Shown one piece after another: positions 24,774 through 34,755 of a DNA stretch of 64,000 nucleotides (position 1 is the stretch's first letter; each line of letters starts with the position of its first letter). This DNA is from Capitella teleta (taxonomy: Eukaryota > Annelida > Polychaeta > Capitellidae), in assembly GCA_000328365.1 (NCBI GenBank), contig KB300908.1, forward strand, positions 139,928-203,927, read 5' to 3'. Under the pieces are notes generated by a model. It was given only the letters and a program-made list of their open reading frames with translations, had not been told where the DNA came from and made no database searches. Made by a program: the position numbers and the translations under genes.

Positions 24774-24836
24774 ATGCATATTCATGAGTGAGATATGCAT
24801 ATTCATGAGTGAGATATGCATATTCATGAGGGAGAT
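24774..24836 (+). repeat. three tandem 21-bp units
   Basis: Three units of 21 bp, ATGCATATTCATGAGTGAGAT, at 24774, 24795 and 24816; the last has one change. Each contains ATGCATATTCAT, which resembles an octamer/POU-type site. Being 21 bp it also reads through as a seven-residue repeat in an open frame, which I think is incidental. Confidence 0.9.
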
Positions 24837-25564
24837 GTGGGGCCAGGTATATGACTGCATGTGTATAAAGATAGGTAAACTTTTAAATATTGCACGAACA
24901 CCACATAATTATATCAATAATTAATTATAATTAACAATTTTGCTTCACATATTAATTACTAAGTCTTTCAATGCTATTTGTATATTTGAGTCAATTACTG
25001 CCCGAAAGGAATGGAATGGAATCATTCGGGTGTTATCTTGCAGAGGTGGCTGTTCCATGTTTGGCACACACCCGCTTTATCTTCAATTATGTGGCCTGAT
25101 GCCAAGTGCCAAGCTACCTTCTTATAATTAATCAACAATTATTGCCTTATTATGAAAGATTCAGGAAGAGATTTCAATAACTTGTCAAATGTGACAAATG
25201 TCAAACTTTCCTTCAAACTTCACAGAAAAAGTAGATTTAAAAAAAAAAAAAAGTTTCACATCTAATATTATTTTATCCTCTGCAGATGCTGATCATCAGA
25301 TAATTCGAATGTGCTGTTGACTGTTCATGACCTTCGTGATCTGAGATAAGGTCAGTGCCGTCCTTGAACTTCATATTCATATGGTTACTGTATATTTTCC
25401 ATGAAATATACAGTCGGACCTTGATATAACGACAGCATTCATCACAGCCAATTTTGTGTCGTTGTGCGCGGCAGTCGGTTCCCCAAAGCAGGTCTCTCAT
25501 AATGTGAACATTATGAATGCGAAACGTTATTTCAAACAATCTCTTTATTTTTAAATGTGTTTTT
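24837..25564. other. gene-free stretch with one transposon-end-like site
   Basis: TACAGTCGGACCTTGATATA near 25409 looks like one terminal repeat of a Tigger/mariner-type MITE. I found no matching second end. An A-run lies at 25238-25251. Confidence 0.35.
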
Positions 25565-25848
25565 TTACTTTTTTATTTCTGATTTCTTCAATTTGAATTT
25601 TTTACTTTGAACTTTAACAGTGGGGATGCAAAGGGATGATTGCTTCTTCATTTGTCTTCTCCTATGATCAATTTCTCTTATCAAATCGCGTACAGGAGGC
25701 ACAAGAGCATCAAAATACTTTGCCCCAACTCGTGTGCTCTCTCCACAGTATCTAAATAAAATTTGCAGCGTGTTCATTGCTTCACTGTTGGATCTCATGC
25801 ACTCCGTGTCACAGCATGTGTCAGTTAACCTCACATCAAACGCCAGCC
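25565..25848 (-). CDS. possible terminal exon of an unknown minus-strand gene
   Basis: On the minus strand, a polypyrimidine-poor acceptor (AATTAAAACAG) is followed by 94 open codons starting LAFDVRLTDTCCDTECM. They pass through MNTLQILFRYCGESTRVGAK and PPVRDLIREIDHRRRQMKK and end in a lysine-rich tail. The composition looks like protein, with a helical middle and a basic end, but I do not recognise it. Upstream exons would have to lie inside or beyond the plus-strand zinc-finger gene. A conserved transcript is needed to believe it. Confidence 0.25.
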
Positions 25849-26399
25849 TGTTTTAATTGATTGTCTAACATGCACTGCCCATTAGTTCTTCAATCGTGTG
25901 AGTTTTCAATTGACTCAATGCTAATTAGAGATCACGTCTTTAATGATTTAACACACGCGTGTCATGCAGCACTCGCCACGATTAGCTGACAGGATAGCTC
26001 CCCGCTTGGAGCAAGGAGCTTTAAGTGAAATTATTCAAGCGGTCAGAGTTAACGCAGCGGAATCAATTTATTATATGATTATCAAAAAAGGCCTATAGAA
26101 AAAGAGATCAATTTTCTCCTGAGGACTGAAGCTTCATGGTCTGACCTTCAACTTCTTTGCATTGGTTTTATTCCATTTGCAATGCTTGGAATTATTACGT
26201 AGATAAACTTGGCCTAAAAACACCTCGTTTAATGGGCTTCTTCGCCATCAGTCAGTTTTGATTTCTTCACAGCGTGGAATATAATATTGAATAACTGCCT
26301 TTCTAAGACAAGGTCTCTTTCTGCCTCCTCCCTTGCACTGTTTAGAATTGTGTGACTGATTAAAAGATCAGTTTCTTTTACAGGCGGCTCCCTGTTGCC
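25849..26399. other. upstream region and 5' leader of the plus-strand zinc-finger giant
   Basis: A strong acceptor (TCTTTTACAG) at 26373-26382 precedes the long exon, so the transcript has at least one upstream exon that I cannot place. The frame is open from the acceptor to the ATG (CGG CTC CCT GTT GCC ATG). Confidence 0.45.
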
Positions 26400-29300
26400 A
26401 TGACGACCAAACTGGGTGACCTGCGCGTGGTCCTGCATGATGTGTTAGCATCCGGACACTCCAAAGTTGTCACAAATAGGGTCAAGGTGAAGCAAGAAGA
26501 AGTCGATGACCCCCTCTCCTACGAGGATGACGCTGGCGACACAGACTACGGACCTCCAGCAAAGAGGAAGAGGGGTCGACCAAAAGGGAGCGTCAGCAAG
26601 AAAAGCACTGCTACAAAACGCAAGCGAGGCAGACCTAAGAAGGTGCCAATTGACGTTCCGCTTCTGGCTCCAAAGGTCAAGGAGGAGGTCAAAGAGGTCG
26701 CGATACCCGGTCAGAAGAGGCTGGCGATGACGGAGTTCAAGTGTTTCATTTGCAACATGCAGCAGGCCTTTGAGGACGTTAAATCACTCGCTAGTCACGT
26801 GATGTCTGACCACACCAAGGACGCTGAAGACGGGTCAAAGTTACTGTCTTGTTTATTCTGCAGTCGAAATTTTAAGTTCGGTAGAGATAGTTTTGGGTGG
26901 GAACAGATGGCTGAAATTCTGGCCAAGTATTTTCCGCACTTGATAGACGTTCACGGGAAAGATTTTCAGAAACCGAGCTATGTAAGGAGCTTTGTTTGTG
27001 CTGAAGACGGCTGCGATCACGTTCAGTATTCCATACACCAGATGCGAGTTCACTTGAAACGGAAACACGGTATTGTAATCACAACGCAAGCGATGGCTTC
27101 AGAGATGTTTCCCGATGTTGTCATGGAAGCGATTGATCCAATGGAGGAGGAGGTGGAAGAGGAGGCACAGGAGGAGGTAACAAAACCAGAGGAGCCAGAA
27201 ATTATCATACCGGCGCAGCGAAGGCTTCGGTTCACTCGGTTCGAATGTTTTCTGTGTCAGGGTCAAGCAGAACCGGTGGAATTTGACTCAGACAAACAGT
27301 TCACTTTCCACATCAAGAACCACCACTTGATTCAAACGACCCCGGAACGCTTCATTCTGCGCTGCTCTCTCTGTGCTAAGAGCTACTCTCTCACTCGTAG
27401 ACACGCCAACTGGGTCACGATCTGCCAAACGTTGTCATCATATTTGACGCACTTGACCAGGAAACACTCGGATGAGTTTAAGACCCCCAGTTACATCATC
27501 CCCATTGCTTGTCCACAGCCGAATTGCGATCACAAGGAATTTACGGTTTTCCTCATGCGTCGCCACCTTCGGCAGAAACACAAGATCTGGATCACCAATT
27601 GGCACACTGCCAAGAGCATGTTCCCCTGGTTATCTGAGGAAAGGGACGATCCGAATCTGGTGAGCAACTCTGAGTTTGTTGATATGGATGACGACGAAGA
27701 GAGCCCAGAGGTCATGACGGCCGTGAGTGCTCTAATGCACAGGATGCCCATGTCAAAGTTCAACTGCTTCATTTGCGACGACAACCCTCATACCTACCCC
27801 ACAGAGACCGAATTCGAAGACCACATCCGGCGCGATCATTTAGTGAAAGCGGACGGCTCTGATTACCTCAAATGCCCCGACTGTCAAGGATTTTTTGCTG
27901 ATGCAAACGTCCTTGACCTCTTACCCGCGTACGCCTCTCACCGCCTGCAGGAGCACCCGGAGAAGTTCAGCCTCCCGTCGACCGTCAGCATGATCGGGTG
28001 TCCGGAAGACGACTGTCAGTTGACATTCTTCTGCCTGGCCGACATGAAGGTGCATTTGCAAGAGGCCCACTCCGTCCTCATGTCCGACACCAACGCAGTG
28101 CAGGCCTTGTTTCCAGATTCCCTCAAAGATCTCACTGAACCTGAGAAGGAAATCCAACCAGAGTTATCGCAAAACACGAAACCGAACAAGAAGAACTTGG
28201 ACGCGGCGATGGATTTGGCGTTGCTCACTGGTCTCCCGTATGGCGCTTTCCTCACTCGCAATCGGCCGATTCACCTGCGTGGGCAGCGGAGGTTAGTGAC
28301 AACATCGCACGACTGCTTCCTGTGCGAGATGGTGGCGAATAAGGTGATCCATGCGACCAGCGACGATTTGTTCCGGCACATACGCGAAATCCACGTTCAG
28401 CAGAAGGAGCATTCGTTGGATTACTCTCTGTCTTGCGTCCTCTGTTTCAAGTCGTACTCCATGAAGAGACAGCACACAAACCCTGCGGCAATGGCAGACA
28501 CGCTCTGCCGTTTGTTCACGCACATCATGGAGACTCACACTGAAGTTGAAAAACCCGAGTACGTTCTCTCGATTACCTGTCCTATCTCAGACTGCGATCA
28601 CGTCGCTTACTCTGTCATGGCAATCATCGATCATTTCAAGAACTCACACGGGGTGGTGATTGCTTCAACGGAAGTCCTTGAGAGGATCTTCCCAGCTCTG
28701 GAGGGCTACATTCACGACGTGGTGAGCGTGGAGACGGAGAGGGGGGTCCCTGGGAGGAGGAGGCTGCTCTTCACACGTCTGCAGTGTTTCATGTGCTGCG
28801 ATGGCGTCACTTTTGACACGGATCAAGATCTCGCCAACCACTTCAAAGATTCGCATCTCACGCAATCGATTCAGCATTTTGCTCTCGATTGTGCGTTCTG
28901 CTCAAAGAAGTACCTCCTCAAAGCGAGCAGCGTGCGCTGGAACGTCATCTGTGACACCTTGGCCAGGTATTTGTCTCACTTGGTGGTTTCTCACCGCAAG
29001 GATTTCACCGTTCCTGACTTTGTCGGCGTCTTTGAGTGCAGCGATTGTGAGCGGAAAGATCTGTTTAATCTGCACTCGTTCAGCAAGCACCTCTTGTCTG
29101 ACCACAACACATTGATGACCGACTATGAGATCATACAGAACATCTTCCCTCACCTCACTCAACTCTTCCAGGCAGATCTTGTTGTCATGGAGACCCCTGG
29201 AAGGACCTCTCGCTTCCTGGGTCACCGCCGATTGGTGATGTCAAGCTACGAGTGCATTATCTGTCATGCGAATGCTGAGAAAACTGTGAACTTTCTCGGA

Positions 29301-32300
29301 GAATCTGAGTTAGCCAATCACGTGAAGGAGGATCACTTCGTGAAGAGGTCATCCTCCACTCACGTCCTACGGTGCGTTTTCTGTTCTGAGGAATATTTCT
29401 TCCAAGCGATGAACTGCTGTAACTTGTGTGAGATGCTAGTGCGCTACACCCAGCATCTCCACAACATGCATGATTTTGAAATCCCGATTTGGATCAACCG
29501 GTTCCCCTGCGCGCAGTGCGATGTTGTCTCCTTCTCACTGTTCAACGCTCGCCAACACACGAAGGACGTTCATGCAATGACGCTCACGGACGATAAAGCG
29601 CTCACTCTGTATCCGTTCTTGAGCGCACTGGATGCGACTACCAATTCTATGGTTGCTAAGCGGTCTTACCTCAACACCAAGGAAGTTGACTTGTGGAAGA
29701 AACCGACGGTTTTGCCGATGTTTGCTTATGAACCTTTCTCCACCAATGTTGATGCTGACACTCTGCCACAGATATCCAATTTGAAAGAGTTTGAACTAAC
29801 CCTTGTGGAGATGTCTGCTTGTCCGTTGTGTGAGGTCACGACCCTTGAAAGCAATGACCAGTTGCGCAATCACTGGATCACAGCTCATTTCAGTCGCGCA
29901 AAGGCTTTCGCCAGCCTCTCTTGCAAGTTCTGTTCGTTTAAAATCGGTTGCCCTGAGGATGAGCTAAGTGATGAGTTTGCTGCCAATGCGGTCGCTTCCT
30001 ACCTGCACCACCTCTCGACCAATCACAGCGCTTCGTTCACTGTGCCATCCACCGTTATGCGTAGCATTTGTCCTTTCTACGGATGTTCAGAAATCTTCTT
30101 TAATTCCCACTCCATGAAGCTCCATCTGAGAACACATTCAGTCATCACGCACGATCTCAAGAATTTCATCATTCCCCTCGAAGCAGGCGTTGAAAGCAAA
30201 CTTTTACAGTATACATGTTTCCTGTGCGGAAAGAACGAAGACTACTCGACCGCTTTGTCGTTCATCAATCACTGTATTGATAAACATCTTCAGAGGAACT
30301 CCACCGATTACTCCATTGACTGCTGCCACTGCCCTCAGTCTTCAATGCTTCTGCTAGAAGATGAAGCACTCACTGCTTCAAAGGTCATGACCTTAGTGAT
30401 GGGACACACGGAACATTTGATAAATGAACACTCTGAACAGATTGAGGGGAGAGTGTCGGTGCACAACTCAGTGCAAAAGATGAAGCCTATGTTTGAGCAT
30501 CACGCTGTTTCGCAGCCTGTTACGCAGACTGCAAAGAAGCAAGTGACGAGCGCCACTGTTGTTCTGGAGGAGATCCGGTGTCTGTTGTGCGATGCCGATC
30601 AGCAATTCTCCAGTTTGAAGAAGATGTCTGCCCACTACATGGCAACGCACTTGCAGAGGAGCCATCTGCAATGCTCCCTCTGCAGTCACCGCTGGCTGGT
30701 GAACAGCGAAGATCGAATCATCAGCACACTCCCTCTCATCGCCGGTCACATGCATCGCAGACATCCGAGTCACTATCGGCGATTGCAGTGTGTCAAACAG
30801 TACGAGTGCCTCCTGTCCGCGTGTTCACACGTCGCTTTCTCGTCCCTCGCTGAGATGAAACACCTTCAGTCGCATCACTTGCAGCTCAGCACCAACATCC
30901 TCACCCCCAACGCATGGACGCTACCACTGGCACCCTCACAAGCCATATTCACTCGTTACTGCTGCTTCAGATGTGCCGATGACGAGGATCTTGGCTCGTT
31001 AGTGGCTTTCATGAACCACTGGATGTCACACCACTGCGCTGCTGAAGAGGATAACGTCTTCTCCTTCCAATGCCAGTACTGCTGTGCTGTCAGTAGGTTC
31101 AGCACCAAACACCCACGCTGGACCAAGAAGCTATTCTGCCTCATTGGAGAACACCTCTCCCACTTGATGACGACTCACGATTATAAGCAACCGGAGTACG
31201 TTCTACAAGTCCCTGGCAGGGAAGATCTCGCCACAGCTGTACCCAAACCGAGGACTCGGGTTGAGAGTTTAGTGACGTATCAGGATTTACACGACAGTCA
31301 AGCGTCTCTGGTGCACATGGATTGCTTTCAGTGCAGCACACACCGATTCCCGTCGGTCGACGACCTCTACGAACATTGGAAACAGGAGCATTTCACCGCC
31401 ACCAAGAACAAACGATCAGCCGTGAGATGCAAGTTCTGCTCCGCCCTCTTTCAGCCGAGACGATGGCCGGTTCCCGAGATGGGAAGCTTCCTGGAATGCC
31501 TCTCGATTTACGCCCTGCATCTGAGCACTGAGCACAATCGTGCCCCCTTGTGTCTGCGCTCAGCTCCTTGTCCTGTGCACGGTTGTAACTTCACAACGTT
31601 CTCTCTTCATCGTCTGCGTCAACATCTGCGTCTGCATGGCGTTGGATACGCACTGGAACCGGAGATGCGAAGTGGGGACATTGACCTCCCGTCCACTGCA
31701 TCACATGCTGTCTTTGGGGTTCTCTTCTGCGTCCTCTGCTCAAACGCATCGTTCGAAGCTCCGATTTTCCTTGTCAACCATTACTTAAAAGAGCATTATG
31801 AGATGTTTGGTGACGACAGTGTGTTGAGCTGTACCAAGTGCTCGTATGCCCTGGTTGTAACCGGAGTGGTGAGCGTGCCAAGTGTGTGGGATCACATTTG
31901 CGCCCTGTTGGTACATCTCGTTAATGAGCACGACCACGCGATTCCCGACTACATTCAGCGACATCTGTGTACGGTGGACGGCTGTGGGCATGTGGCCCTG
32001 ACCAGATTCGACTCAGAGAAGCACTCGCTCCTGCACACTGGATCTCTGGCCGGTCACGTTAAATTCGACGAATGGGAAGAATTGCAGTATATCCGACTTC
32101 AGTGTTTCTCCTGCTCCGAAAGCGAGGTTTTTCCCGACCCGGAAGCTTTAGCTGTGCATTGGCTGAAGCAGCATATGGTGACAGCCACGGATGGGACTTA
32201 CGTCATCGAATGCTCGGCTTGTGAGCTGGAGCTCCGGAAGAGGTCGTCGGGTGACGGAAGCATTGCTCGGAGGATCTTGCGTTTGGGAGCAGAATACCTA

Positions 32301-33785
32301 CAACACTTGCACGACTGCCATCAGTTCATGGTGCCGAACTTCATCAGTCTGTTCGTCTGCGATCACGAGAAATGCACTTACTCTTCGTACATCCCAGAAA
32401 AACTTGTGAATCATGAAGTTGAGATGCATTTGGAAAGCTTCCAAGAGAAGCCGGGATGCCAGGTAGTCCTGAAGGACAACAAGGTCCTCTCCAGAAAGGA
32501 TCACCCTCTGTACCATCGAAAGCCTTTTGAGGTGACTTTCACTCGACACCAGTGCTTCTTGTGTAACGATGACCATGATTACCAGTTGCTATCAGTCCTC
32601 AACGAACACCTACAGGGTGCGCACAGCACTCCTGCACCCAGGGGATTCATCACCGAGTGCTTGTTATGTCCGAGGAAGTTTGCCTCGGATAATCGGAGAC
32701 GAACCGCTGCGATGGTGTTTGGACACATGCTGTGTCACATGGTAGACGCACATGGTTACACAGCGCCATCTTACGTCGAACATCTGAACTGCACACAACC
32801 CAATTGTGCGTACTTCACGTTCACCGTCGATAACCTCTCAACGCATCTGAAAGCGTTTCACGGAATCATCGATGTTGGTTTATCGAGAGGGAAGAAGAAG
32901 ACGTTCTTTGCACGCAGAGAGGTGGACAAAAACCTCACCTGCAAGATGATCATCAGGCTGCGCGAATACCGATGCTTCTATTGTGATAATGACCCATTAG
33001 TGGGCAGCACTGTGCAAGAGTACGCTCGGCACTGGCTCACGGACCACATCACGCACAGCGGCAGCGTATTGCGTCTCATCTGTCGGATGTGCTCCCACGA
33101 GTACACGATCCCGGCAGAAAAACGCAACGAATCGAGTCTACTGATGATACGTGTGAGCTTCATGTTCATGCATATGATCAACAACCACTGCTTATCGCCG
33201 CCTGACTACATCGTGCCGTACAGCTGTGAGATCCCTGGGTGCACCTTTGTCACGTACACCTTGCACCATTTGGAGAACCACTGCAAAGGTAAACATAACC
33301 TGAGTGCGGAAGAAATGGTTCTGAACACTGAGGAGATTTCGACCACGATGATCATCGTCGATGACACCATTAGTAACATCCAGGACTTCCTCCCTCCCCA
33401 AGCGGAACTTGTGAACATGCCGTCGGGAAGCCACACTCTGGTCAGTCTGCAGGAAGGAGGGGCGCCGCTTGAAACCATTGTGGATATTCAACACCAGGTG
33501 GCGTCATCGTACCGCTGTCTCACTTGTGGCAAAGAGTTCGAGACGGTTGATGCTCGCAAAAGACACATCAAGGACGCTCACGATCAACCGAAGAATCACT
33601 TGTGTTATGTGTGTTCGTCTGCGTTCACGAGTAAACGGCTTCTGGACGGTCATCTCTTGAATGAGCATGCCATCACTAATAAAGGATGCCAGGTTTTCCT
33701 CTGTTCTAAATGTGATTTTAAGACTCTGGCTAAAGGAAAACTTGATCGCCATATTAAGCTGAAGCATAATTTGTTTAATGAGTGA
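26400..33785 (+). CDS. giant multi-zinc-finger protein with AT-hooks (tri-finger array, copy 1)
   Basis: 2461 codons in one uninterrupted exon. Start at 26400 (GCCATGA context); an acceptor at 26382 with an open frame leaves a longer N-terminus possible. Residues about 55-63 and 73-81 are two AT-hooks (KRKRGRPKG and KRKRGRPKK), which bind AT-rich minor grooves. VKQE (about 30) and VKEE (about 92) fit the SUMO consensus. Residues about 110-2240 are 15 tandem units. Each unit starts with CFxC-x14-17-H-x4-H, then CxxC-x23-26-H-x4-H with an extended helical spacer, then usually C-x4-C-x12-H-x3-4-H after a P-x-Y-type segment. Several units have lost single ligands. An acidic linker (EEEVEEEAQEEV) follows unit 1. 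Residues about 2366-2458 are three ordinary C2H2 fingers (CLTCGKEF, CYVCSSAF, CSKCDFKT). Nuclear nucleic-acid binding is inferred; the target is unknown. Its paralogue lies at 45316-51993 on the other strand. Confidence 0.9.
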   Translation: MTTKLGDLRVVLHDVLASGHSKVVTNRVKVKQEEVDDPLSYEDDAGDTDYGPPAKRKRGRPKGSVSKKSTATKRKRGRPKKVPIDVPLLAPKVKEEVKEVAIPGQKRLAMTEFKCFICNMQQAFEDVKSLASHVMSDHTKDAEDGSKLLSCLFCSRNFKFGRDSFGWEQMAEILAKYFPHLIDVHGKDFQKPSYVRSFVCAEDGCDHVQYSIHQMRVHLKRKHGIVITTQAMASEMFPDVVMEAIDPMEEEVEEEAQEEVTKPEEPEIIIPAQRRLRFTRFECFLCQGQAEPVEFDSDKQFTFHIKNHHLIQTTPERFILRCSLCAKSYSLTRRHANWVTICQTLSSYLTHLTRKHSDEFKTPSYIIPIACPQPNCDHKEFTVFLMRRHLRQKHKIWITNWHTAKSMFPWLSEERDDPNLVSNSEFVDMDDDEESPEVMTAVSALMHRMPMSKFNCFICDDNPHTYPTETEFEDHIRRDHLVKADGSDYLKCPDCQGFFADANVLDLLPAYASHRLQEHPEKFSLPSTVSMIGCPEDDCQLTFFCLADMKVHLQEAHSVLMSDTNAVQALFPDSLKDLTEPEKEIQPELSQNTKPNKKNLDAAMDLALLTGLPYGAFLTRNRPIHLRGQRRLVTTSHDCFLCEMVANKVIHATSDDLFRHIREIHVQQKEHSLDYSLSCVLCFKSYSMKRQHTNPAAMADTLCRLFTHIMETHTEVEKPEYVLSITCPISDCDHVAYSVMAIIDHFKNSHGVVIASTEVLERIFPALEGYIHDVVSVETERGVPGRRRLLFTRLQCFMCCDGVTFDTDQDLANHFKDSHLTQSIQHFALDCAFCSKKYLLKASSVRWNVICDTLARYLSHLVVSHRKDFTVPDFVGVFECSDCERKDLFNLHSFSKHLLSDHNTLMTDYEIIQNIFPHLTQLFQADLVVMETPGRTSRFLGHRRLVMSSYECIICHANAEKTVNFLGESELANHVKEDHFVKRSSSTHVLRCVFCSEEYFFQAMNCCNLCEMLVRYTQHLHNMHDFEIPIWINRFPCAQCDVVSFSLFNARQHTKDVHAMTLTDDKALTLYPFLSALDATTNSMVAKRSYLNTKEVDLWKKPTVLPMFAYEPFSTNVDADTLPQISNLKEFELTLVEMSACPLCEVTTLESNDQLRNHWITAHFSRAKAFASLSCKFCSFKIGCPEDELSDEFAANAVASYLHHLSTNHSASFTVPSTVMRSICPFYGCSEIFFNSHSMKLHLRTHSVITHDLKNFIIPLEAGVESKLLQYTCFLCGKNEDYSTALSFINHCIDKHLQRNSTDYSIDCCHCPQSSMLLLEDEALTASKVMTLVMGHTEHLINEHSEQIEGRVSVHNSVQKMKPMFEHHAVSQPVTQTAKKQVTSATVVLEEIRCLLCDADQQFSSLKKMSAHYMATHLQRSHLQCSLCSHRWLVNSEDRIISTLPLIAGHMHRRHPSHYRRLQCVKQYECLLSACSHVAFSSLAEMKHLQSHHLQLSTNILTPNAWTLPLAPSQAIFTRYCCFRCADDEDLGSLVAFMNHWMSHHCAAEEDNVFSFQCQYCCAVSRFSTKHPRWTKKLFCLIGEHLSHLMTTHDYKQPEYVLQVPGREDLATAVPKPRTRVESLVTYQDLHDSQASLVHMDCFQCSTHRFPSVDDLYEHWKQEHFTATKNKRSAVRCKFCSALFQPRRWPVPEMGSFLECLSIYALHLSTEHNRAPLCLRSAPCPVHGCNFTTFSLHRLRQHLRLHGVGYALEPEMRSGDIDLPSTASHAVFGVLFCVLCSNASFEAPIFLVNHYLKEHYEMFGDDSVLSCTKCSYALVVTGVVSVPSVWDHICALLVHLVNEHDHAIPDYIQRHLCTVDGCGHVALTRFDSEKHSLLHTGSLAGHVKFDEWEELQYIRLQCFSCSESEVFPDPEALAVHWLKQHMVTATDGTYVIECSACELELRKRSSGDGSIARRILRLGAEYLQHLHDCHQFMVPNFISLFVCDHEKCTYSSYIPEKLVNHEVEMHLESFQEKPGCQVVLKDNKVLSRKDHPLYHRKPFEVTFTRHQCFLCNDDHDYQLLSVLNEHLQGAHSTPAPRGFITECLLCPRKFASDNRRRTAAMVFGHMLCHMVDAHGYTAPSYVEHLNCTQPNCAYFTFTVDNLSTHLKAFHGIIDVGLSRGKKKTFFARREVDKNLTCKMIIRLREYRCFYCDNDPLVGSTVQEYARHWLTDHITHSGSVLRLICRMCSHEYTIPAEKRNESSLLMIRVSFMFMHMINNHCLSPPDYIVPYSCEIPGCTFVTYTLHHLENHCKGKHNLSAEEMVLNTEEISTTMIIVDDTISNIQDFLPPQAELVNMPSGSHTLVSLQEGGAPLETIVDIQHQVASSYRCLTCGKEFETVDARKRHIKDAHDQPKNHLCYVCSSAFTSKRLLDGHLLNEHAITNKGCQVFLCSKCDFKTLAKGKLDRHIKLKHNLFNE

Positions 33786-34755
33786 TATCTCTTTTTTTGT
33801 TTCACTACTTGCATCGTTCATTTATTCCTTCAATTTTGTTCATGGTAATTCTTTGAATTTTGTTTATTGTAGGTCAAGTACGGTAATTGATTATTCAAGT
33901 GAGTTCATGTACTTCTTATAAAATTATTCTTAATTCTTAATTTTGATTAAGTGTGCTGTTTTTTGATAAGCTGTGGGTTTTTAAACTATTTTTGTTTTCA
34001 TTTTTCTGTGCTCCCACTGATTGGTATTAATTAAGACATTTCAGATTTTCTTTTTTTGTAATGAAGAATGTATTTGTTGATTCCTGGTCTTTAATAAATT
34101 TATTTATTTTAATTTTCTTTTATTAAATTTTGATTCTTTCAAAACCTGAATCTATCCATTTGTGGAGAAATCCTGTAATTTGCATCAGGATTATATGCGT
34201 GTAAGTTATGTTAATGATCAAATCCTGGAGCCAAAAGAAGAAATCTCTAATAAACATGAATATATGTCCAAATGTGCACCTACTCAAAATGAATTATACT
34301 TATATATTGTATACAATGTACAAGATTAAAACTATAGTCACTACTCATTACTGCAGGCAGTTCTCATGACAATAACTGAATTACATAACCATTCTACAAT
34401 GGAACAAACAGGATTTGTTATTGCTGATCATTACTTGATGATGATTGTAGGATATCTCTCAAATGAGCCATTCTACCAAACGGATGTAAAGATTTCAACT
34501 ACAAAAGTATTCTGATTACGATGAATAATTCTTGTAATGGTGAAAAAAAAAAAAAAACTCACAAATATCACAATGTTGAATATGAAAAAGCAAAGTGTCA
34601 TTCAGTTGTGGTCCATACACACAAAGTTCAAAATAATAATTATTGTATTTACAACATTCTGGAAGAAATCAAAACTGTATCATCATCAGAAATCAGAAAG
34701 GGAGTTCATAGTTATGTAATCCTCAAAACTATTGTATTGATCACAGAGTCAGAGG
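33786..34755. other. 3' region between the zinc-finger gene and CCDC113
   Basis: T-rich 3' UTR with AATAAA at about 34092. The two genes are tail to tail. An A-run lies at 34543-34557. No further gene. Confidence 0.5.

Noticed and set aside
26229-26438. minus-strand frame with LNSAREEAERDLVLERQLFN
   Set aside because: It looks protein-like but overlaps the leader and start of the plus-strand giant. It has no splice sites that join the orphan frame at 25565-25848 in phase.
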